From Phycisphaerales bacterium UBA2402 (GTDB lineage: Bacteria > Planctomycetota > Phycisphaerae > Phycisphaerales > UBA1924): DNA of 16,571 nt. The notes under the pieces were generated by a model. It searched no databases and was not told the DNA's origin. It saw nothing but the letters and a program-made list of their open reading frames with translations. A program made the translations under genes and the position numbers. This document shows, one piece after another, positions 12,733-16,571 of this stretch (its first letter is position 1; each line of letters begins with the position of its first letter). The stretch lies in contig DDSA01000228.1 of the NCBI GenBank assembly GCA_002343715.1, positions 1 through 16,571 of the forward strand. The letters are read 5' to 3'.

Positions 12733-14022
12733 CTACCGATCCAGCTCGGCGGCGACGACATTGATGGAGCCGATGACCGCCGGGACATCGGCGAGCATGT
12801 GCCCCTCGGTGAGTTTGGCCATGAGTTGGTAGTTGATGAAACAGGGCGGGCGCACCTTGACGCGCCAGGGGCGCGGGCCGCCGTCGCTGACGATGAAGTA
12901 CCCGAGTTCTCCGTTGGCCGACTCCTGGCAGTCGTAACACTCGGCCACCGGGGGCTTCCACCCGCGGTTGGACATGATGATCTCGAAATGCTGGATCAGC
13001 CCCTCGATCGAGCCGTACACGTCCTTCTTCGGAGGCTTGACGACCTTGCTGTCGGCGAAGGTGTCGATCGGCCCGGCGGGGATCCTGTCGATCAACTGCT
13101 CGATGATGAACAGGCTTTGCTTGATCTCCTCGACGCGCACCAGGTACCGGCAATAGGCATCGCCCTGCGTCGTGATGGGCACCTGGAACTTCACGGCCGG
13201 GGCGCCCATGCCGTCCCAGTTGTCGGCGTAGCAGAGGTACGGGAAGTCCTTGCGGATGTCGCGCTTCACGCCGCTGGCGCGGGCCATCGGCCCGGTGGTG
13301 GACCAGGCGACGGCGTCGTCATGGCTGAGGACGCCGATCCCCTGCGTGCGGTCCATGAAGATGCGGTTGCGGTTGAGGAGTGATTCGAGGTCCTTGACCG
13401 CCTGAGGGACTTCCTGATGGATCAGGGCCTTGACCATCCGCTTGAAGGTCTCTTCATCGGGCAGGTCCTGCATCAGCCCGCCGACGCGGGTCCAGTCGGG
13501 GTGGAATCGCTGCCCGCTGACATAGTCCATGAGATCGTAGATCTTCTCACGCACGTTGAAGGCATAAATGAACCCGGTAAAGGCGTTGAGATCAAGCCCG
13601 GCGGCCCCGACGCAGAGCAGGTGGTTCTGGATCCGGGCCACCTCGGCCATGATGGTCCGCAGGACCTTGCACCGGGGCGTGATGTCGATGTCGAAGAGCC
13701 GTTCCACCGCGCCGTGCCAGGCGATGTCGTTGGCGATCGGGCTGAGGTAGTCCATCCGGCTGACGATGGTGACGTACTGGTTGTAATCCAGCGCCTCGGC
13801 CAGTTTCTCGAAGCCGCTGTGCAGATAGCCGATGTGCGGCGTCACGCGGGCGATGCGCTCACCGTCGAGTTCGAGCACGAGGCGCAGCGTCGTGTGCGTC
13901 GCGGGGTGCTGCGGCCCGAAGTTCAGGACCCAGCGGTCGCCGGTGTCGACGTGGTCCTTCAGATAACCGACGGTGTCGGCATCGACGGTCAGGGCATCAT
14001 CGGGTTTGATCGTGAAAGGCAT
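12733..14022 (-). CDS. nuoD: NADH-quinone oxidoreductase subunit D (complex I 49-kDa type)
   Basis: 429 residues, near the usual ~400-430 of unfused NuoD. It forms part of the peripheral arm of complex I at the quinone-reduction site, on the cytoplasmic face of the membrane. Seen: NFGPQHPATH (34-43), HIGYLHSGFEKLAE (63-76), VSRMDYLSP (87-95), ITPRCKVLRTIMAEVARIQNHLL (split: ITPRCKVLRTIM, AEVARIQNHLL; 114-136), TTGPMARASGVKRDIRK, GELGYFIVSDG and the C-terminal ELDR. H43 and Y92 match the quinone-ligand His and Tyr known from Thermus Nqo4 (His38, Tyr87). The ATG at 14022 is chosen because family homology begins soon after it. The frame is open further upstream, but that part is Arg/Gly-rich and unlike NuoD. 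No Shine-Dalgarno is present; six C precede the ATG. No other nuo gene adjoins it, so the transcript appears to be nuoD alone. Confidence 0.97.
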   Translation of the reverse strand: MPFTIKPDDALTVDADTVGYLKDHVDTGDRWVLNFGPQHPATHTTLRLVLELDGERIARVTPHIGYLHSGFEKLAEALDYNQYVTIVSRMDYLSPIANDIAWHGAVERLFDIDITPRCKVLRTIMAEVARIQNHLLCVGAAGLDLNAFTGFIYAFNVREKIYDLMDYVSGQRFHPDWTRVGGLMQDLPDEETFKRMVKALIHQEVPQAVKDLESLLNRNRIFMDRTQGIGVLSHDDAVAWSTTGPMARASGVKRDIRKDFPYLCYADNWDGMGAPAVKFQVPITTQGDAYCRYLVRVEEIKQSLFIIEQLIDRIPAGPIDTFADSKVVKPPKKDVYGSIEGLIQHFEIIMSNRGWKPPVAECYDCQESANGELGYFIVSDGGPRPWRVKVRPPCFINYQLMAKLTEGHMLADVPAVIGSINVVAAELDR

Positions 14023-14150
14023 GGGGGGCGAAGTGTAGGTGGGCCGTCGCGATGCGCCCCGATCCGGACTTCCGTGCGGCTTTGATCCCGGCAACGCCTT
14101 CCGGCCCGCCGCGGCCGAGTTCGAGACTCGGGTTTTCCCTATCATCCCCC
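14023..14150. promoter_or_regulatory. Divergent nuoD / deaminase promoter region
   Basis: On the plus strand TATCAT (14140-14145, 5 of 6 to TATAAT) ends 5 bases before the deaminase ATG at 14151, a spacing typical of leaderless transcripts. On the minus strand TACACT (14037-14032, 4 of 6) ends 9 bases before the nuoD ATG. Both starts are directly preceded by a run of C and lack a Shine-Dalgarno. No -35 boxes were recognised. CCGAGT (14115-14120) pairs with ACTCGG (14126-14131) just upstream of the plus-strand -10. Confidence 0.35.
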
Positions 14151-14618
14151 ATGACCCAGGCCGAGATCGACCGCCTCGCCCTCGACGCCGCCTACCAGCA
14201 GGCCCGTAAATCGCTGAGCGAAGGGGGCATCCCCATCGGCAGCGCATTGTGCGATCCCCGCGGCGTCATCCTCTCCCTGGGGCACAACCTCCGCGTGCAG
14301 ACCGGCGACACCACCGCCCACGCCGAGACCGTCTGCCTTCGCAACGCCGGCCGACGGCGCGACTGGCACACGCTGACCCTGGCCAGCACCCTCAGCCCCT
14401 GCGCCATGTGCAGCGGCACGGCGGTGCTTCACCGCCTTCGGCGGGTGGTGATCGGCGAGCACACGACGTTCATGGGTCGGGAAGACTGGATGGACGCCGC
14501 GGGCATCGAGGTGGTGCTGATGAACGATGCACGCTGCATCGAACTCATGCGCGATTTCATCGCAGCCCGGCCTGAACTGTGGAACGAGGATATCGGCATC
14601 CCCGACGATGGCGCCTGA
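14151..14618 (+). CDS. Cytosine deaminase, Fcy1-like (CMP/dCMP deaminase-type zinc enzyme)
   Basis: 155 residues, very close to yeast Fcy1 (158). It converts cytosine to uracil and ammonia in the cytosol for pyrimidine salvage. Seen: the zinc site H57 and proton-shuttle E59 in AHAE, with C84 and C87 in SPCAMC. Features shared with Fcy1 from memory are GGIPIG (25-30) near the N-terminus, GHN (44-46), TLSPCxMC, VVIGE (99-103), NDARC (125-129) and the C-terminal RPELWNEDIG (140-149), whose Trp and Asp line the cytosine pocket in Fcy1. TadA-type tRNA deaminases and guanine deaminases share the zinc motif but not this C-terminus, so cytosine (or a related base) is favoured. The ATG at 14151 is chosen for homology. 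It has no Shine-Dalgarno and may be leaderless. It is divergent from nuoD with no obvious functional link. Confidence 0.85.
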   Translation: MTQAEIDRLALDAAYQQARKSLSEGGIPIGSALCDPRGVILSLGHNLRVQTGDTTAHAETVCLRNAGRRRDWHTLTLASTLSPCAMCSGTAVLHRLRRVVIGEHTTFMGREDWMDAAGIEVVLMNDARCIELMRDFIAARPELWNEDIGIPDDGA

Positions 14619-14722
14619 CGATGGGCCACAAGGAATTGTGATAGATTTTCGCCGAACGCTCGAAGTATCGGGGGCAATCACTCCCGGGGCGCGGCGGCCA
14701 ACCCGCAGTAGCGCCGCGCCCC

Positions 14723-15403
14723 ATGCAGGATTTGCCGGACCCGCCGATGGTACAGTCGCCCATCATCATGCCGGAACCGCGGCCACCCATCCAAGCGCCC
14801 CCACGGGAGCCTGACACGCTCGTTGCGCTCGCCGCCGCGGCGGCCAGGGGTGATCGGCGGGCCTTTGAAGCCATCCACCGACGCCTCTCGCCCGGTCTGC
14901 AGCGGCTCTTCATGGAGCGCGTGAATCGGCGCTCGGAACTCGCCGACGATTTGAGCCAGCGGACCTGGTTGGCGACGTGGGAAGCCCTGCAGAAAGGGCG
15001 ATACGACCCGGCCAAATCCGCCATCACCACGTTCGTATATGCGGTCGGGTACAAACTCTACCTTCAACACCTCCGCAGCGCCGGACGGTCCGAGGTGTTG
15101 GCGCCCGATGCCTTCGAGCGGGCGGGCGCATCGTCGGATGATCCGGCTTCCGTGGGCGCCGCGGCGGAACTGATTGACGCTGTGCGTACCTGCTTGAAGG
15201 ACCACGACGACAACCCCGTCCTGACCGAGGAGGAGCGGGGTCTTGTTCGTGCATCGGCCTCCGGGGCCAGCGACCGCGATCTCGCCAAGCAACTGCGCAT
15301 CGCCGCGAGCACGCTCAACGCCCGAAAACAGGCCGCGTTCGAGAAAATCCGCCGTTTCCTGGCGCAGCGCGGGCACCGACCGAGTTCTCCCGAGCGCCCG
15401 TGA
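14723..15403 (+). CDS. Sigma-70 family (ECF-like) RNA polymerase sigma factor
   Basis: 226 residues from the ATG at 14723. ATGs at 14747 and 14768 are also possible, and none has a clear ribosome-binding site. The first 30 residues are Pro-rich and may be partly untranslated. Seen: region 2 (about 45-120) with FEAIHRRLSPGLQRLF, the ADDLSQRTWLATWEAL core (74-89) and GRYDP, which resembles the DPxR/K element of ECF factors; and region 4 (about 165-213) with LTEEERGLVRASASGASDRDLAKQL (split: LTEEERGLVRAS, GASDRDLAKQL) and the recognition-helix-like ASTLNARKQAAFEKIRRFL. It differs in sequence from the sigma factor at 1567-2331 and lacks that protein's C-terminal extension. A membrane-protein gene starts 55 bases after its stop (8 if GTG 15411 is used), as is usual for sigma/anti-sigma pairs. 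Its target promoters are unknown. Confidence 0.85.
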   Translation: MQDLPDPPMVQSPIIMPEPRPPIQAPPREPDTLVALAAAAARGDRRAFEAIHRRLSPGLQRLFMERVNRRSELADDLSQRTWLATWEALQKGRYDPAKSAITTFVYAVGYKLYLQHLRSAGRSEVLAPDAFERAGASSDDPASVGAAAELIDAVRTCLKDHDDNPVLTEEERGLVRASASGASDRDLAKQLRIAASTLNARKQAAFEKIRRFLAQRGHRPSSPERP

Positions 15404-15458
15404 ACCCCGCGTGAATAACTCCACACCCCGCGTGATGGCGGGTCCAAGGCAGGATGTC

Positions 15459-16247
15459 GTGACCAACGAACAACTCCAACACCTCGTGCGGATGGCCCAG
15501 GAAGTCGAAGCCCTCGAGCGCAGCGCCGAGGAAGAAGCCGCCGCACCCACACCGATTCCTTTCCCGGGGACCTCGGGTCGTGCGCCGATCGTCGCCCCGC
15601 GCGCGGCGGGTCTTGGTTCTTCGCGCCTGTTCGGCTACCTCGCCGCCGCGGCGTGCTTCGGTCTGGCCGTCGGCATCGCGTGGCACGCCACCACCCCCGC
15701 ACCTGTTCCATCCAAACCTCGCATCATCGCCATCAAGCCCGACCCTCAGCCGGCACCGCCGGCGGACGGGGCAGGGATCACGACCCCGCGAACGGTTGAA
15801 ATCGCTCACCGAACCGCGTCGGTTGATGAGCATTCGGAGTACGCCTGTTTAACTCACATGAGTGAGATCGCCTCGGTCGTGTTCGCCATCTCGCGCGACA
15901 TGGACACCGATTGCGGCGACCGTCAGGCGGTGGTCCAGTCTCTGGCCCTGGGCCCCACCGGCTCCATCAGCCGAGCCGACCTCTTGCGCCTCGGCATCGA
16001 GGCCGCGGGCTTTGTTTCTCCCGACCGCCTGCTGGTCGTGTCTGTTTCCGGCCCGGTGGAGGCGCTGCCGCACACGGTATCCGAGGCCGAGGCGCTGATC
16101 GCCTGCATGGACCTGAGTCACGCCGACCCGGAGACCGCCGAGATCGTGGGCGAGCTCGGCCACGATGAAGCGAAATACGCCGCCGCGGCCCGCGCCTGTC
16201 TCTCCGACGGCGTTCTGGTCGAGGCCGCGACCTTCATGGGCCGCTGA
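15459..16247 (+). CDS. Single-pass membrane protein behind the sigma factor, candidate anti-sigma regulator
   Basis: 262 residues from the GTG at 15459, chosen because GGCAGGA lies just upstream and the helix VTNEQLQHLVRMAQEVEALE starts there. A GTG at 15411 and an ATG at 15435 are in frame but add low-complexity residues. Seen: an N-terminal amphipathic helix (1-28) of cytoplasmic type, a Pro/Ala/Gly linker, one transmembrane segment (about 56-76), a Pro/Ala-rich spacer, and a C-terminal extracytoplasmic domain (about 125-262) with cysteines at 130, 152, 216 and 247 that could form disulfides. Anti-sigma factors often have this layout and position. However, the zinc motif HxxxCxxC of ZAS-type anti-sigma factors is absent, and I do not recognise the C-terminal domain. 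It could be an unrelated membrane protein. Confidence 0.66.
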   Translation: MTNEQLQHLVRMAQEVEALERSAEEEAAAPTPIPFPGTSGRAPIVAPRAAGLGSSRLFGYLAAAACFGLAVGIAWHATTPAPVPSKPRIIAIKPDPQPAPPADGAGITTPRTVEIAHRTASVDEHSEYACLTHMSEIASVVFAISRDMDTDCGDRQAVVQSLALGPTGSISRADLLRLGIEAAGFVSPDRLLVVSVSGPVEALPHTVSEAEALIACMDLSHADPETAEIVGELGHDEAKYAAAARACLSDGVLVEAATFMGR

Positions 16248-16250
16248 TCC

Positions 16251-16571
16251 TCACCCGCGGGCCGCCGCATCACGGGCCGCCACGGCGAGTTGATCGCACC
16301 GTTCATTCTCGGGGTGTTCGTTGTGACCCTTGATCCAGTGAAAACGAATCTCGTGCGTGGCGCGGAGCGCATCGAGCGCCTGCCAGAGGTCCTGGTTCTT
16401 GACGGGCTGCTTCTGAGAAGTGCGCCACCCGTTTTTTTTCCACGAGTGGATCCATGAGTTCAGCCCGTCGAGGACATACTTCGAGTCGGAGTACAGGTCC
16501 ACCACGCTCGGGCGAGACAACGCGGACAGACCGTGGATCACCGCGCTCAACTCCATGCGGTTGTTGGTCGT
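16251..16571 (-). CDS. rnhA: Ribonuclease HI, 5' end cut by window edge
   Basis: Degrades the RNA strand of RNA-DNA hybrids, including R-loops and Okazaki primers, in the cytosol. The frame is open from the stop at 16251 to base 16571 (106 codons) and enters the window inside the gene, reading [15 protein letters not shown]. The missing part is the first strand with the first catalytic Asp. Seen: the catalytic Glu in NRMEL, the Asp in [15 protein letters not shown], and [19 protein letters not shown], which holds the conserved His and the final Asp. The basic segment WKKNGWRT corresponds to the handle region that binds hybrid in E. coli-type RNase HI. The first in-frame ATG within the window (16556) is the Met of the NRMEL motif and not the real start. 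The gene converges on the membrane protein, with only 3 bases between stops and no terminator. Confidence 0.96.
   Translation of the reverse strand, partial: TTNNRMELSAVIHGLSALSRPSVVDLYSDSKYVLDGLNSWIHSWKKNGWRTSQKQPVKNQDLWQALDALRATHEIRFHWIKGHNEHPENERCDQLAVAARDAAARG

Noticed and set aside
12553..13383. Plus-strand open frame of 276 residues following the small secreted protein
   Set aside because: It is mostly antisense to nuoD, with Asp/Val/His/Gly-rich shadow composition. I do not consider it a continuation of the small protein.
14115..14136. Hairpin plus short T run upstream of the deaminase, considered as a terminator or attenuator
   Set aside because: The stem is only 6 bp with four T, and no plus-strand gene enters from upstream to be terminated. 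It is noted only within the divergent-region entry.
1..16571. CRISPR arrays, IS elements, tRNA/rRNA genes, prophage or defence clusters
   Set aside because: I looked for regular repeats, transposase motifs, tRNA-like arms and known defence domains on both strands and saw none.

Overview
The window is GC-rich (roughly 60-65% by eye) and densely coded on both strands. It most likely comes from a planctomycete, probably of the class Phycisphaerae. This is inferred from the gene styles. There is an ECF-like sigma factor next to a Ser/Thr kinase. Secreted proteins carry Asp-rich dockerin/EF-hand repeats, one ending in Gly-Gly-Cys. A SUMF1-like secreted protein has a PEP-CTERM-like tail. Several genes have no Shine-Dalgarno sequence. 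No rRNA, tRNA, CRISPR array, transposase or attachment site was recognised.

Region 1 (1-2400, minus strand) is a signalling pair. A sigma-70-family regulator is followed 45 bases later by a membrane-anchored Ser/Thr protein kinase that runs out of the left edge of the window. The kinase reading frame is open from 1521 to base 1.

Region 2 (2478-7892, minus strand) holds three exported proteins. In transcription order they are a stand-alone glycosyl-hydrolase-like family-10 (GHL10/DUF187) protein, a large fusion of a phosphodiester-glycosidase (NAGPA) domain with a GHL10-like domain and about six EF-hand/dockerin-like repeats, and a WD/beta-propeller-like or unknown secreted protein with two dockerin-type repeats and a C-terminal Cys. 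A strong Rho-independent terminator closes the block. The set looks like extracellular glycan-processing or surface proteins.

Region 3 (7988-10662) has a Gfo/Idh/MocA-type oxidoreductase diverging from the GHL10 gene and converging on an orphan membrane histidine kinase.

Region 4 (10663-12569, plus strand) has a long non-coding leader, a SUMF1-like secreted protein whose N-terminus is obscured by a nine-C run, and a translationally coupled small secreted protein of unknown function.

Region 5 (12595-14618) has an isolated nuoD (complex I 49-kDa-type subunit) and a divergent cytosine deaminase that closely resembles the fungal Fcy1 type.

Region 6 (14723-16571) has a second ECF-like sigma factor, a single-pass membrane protein directly behind it that could be its regulator, and the 3' part of rnhA (RNase HI) converging from the right edge.

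The points most worth following up are the NAGPA-GHL10-dockerin fusion, the kinase with two N-terminal membrane segments paired with a sigma factor, the C9 tract that separates a good ribosome-binding site from the SUMF1-like frame, and the orphan nuoD.
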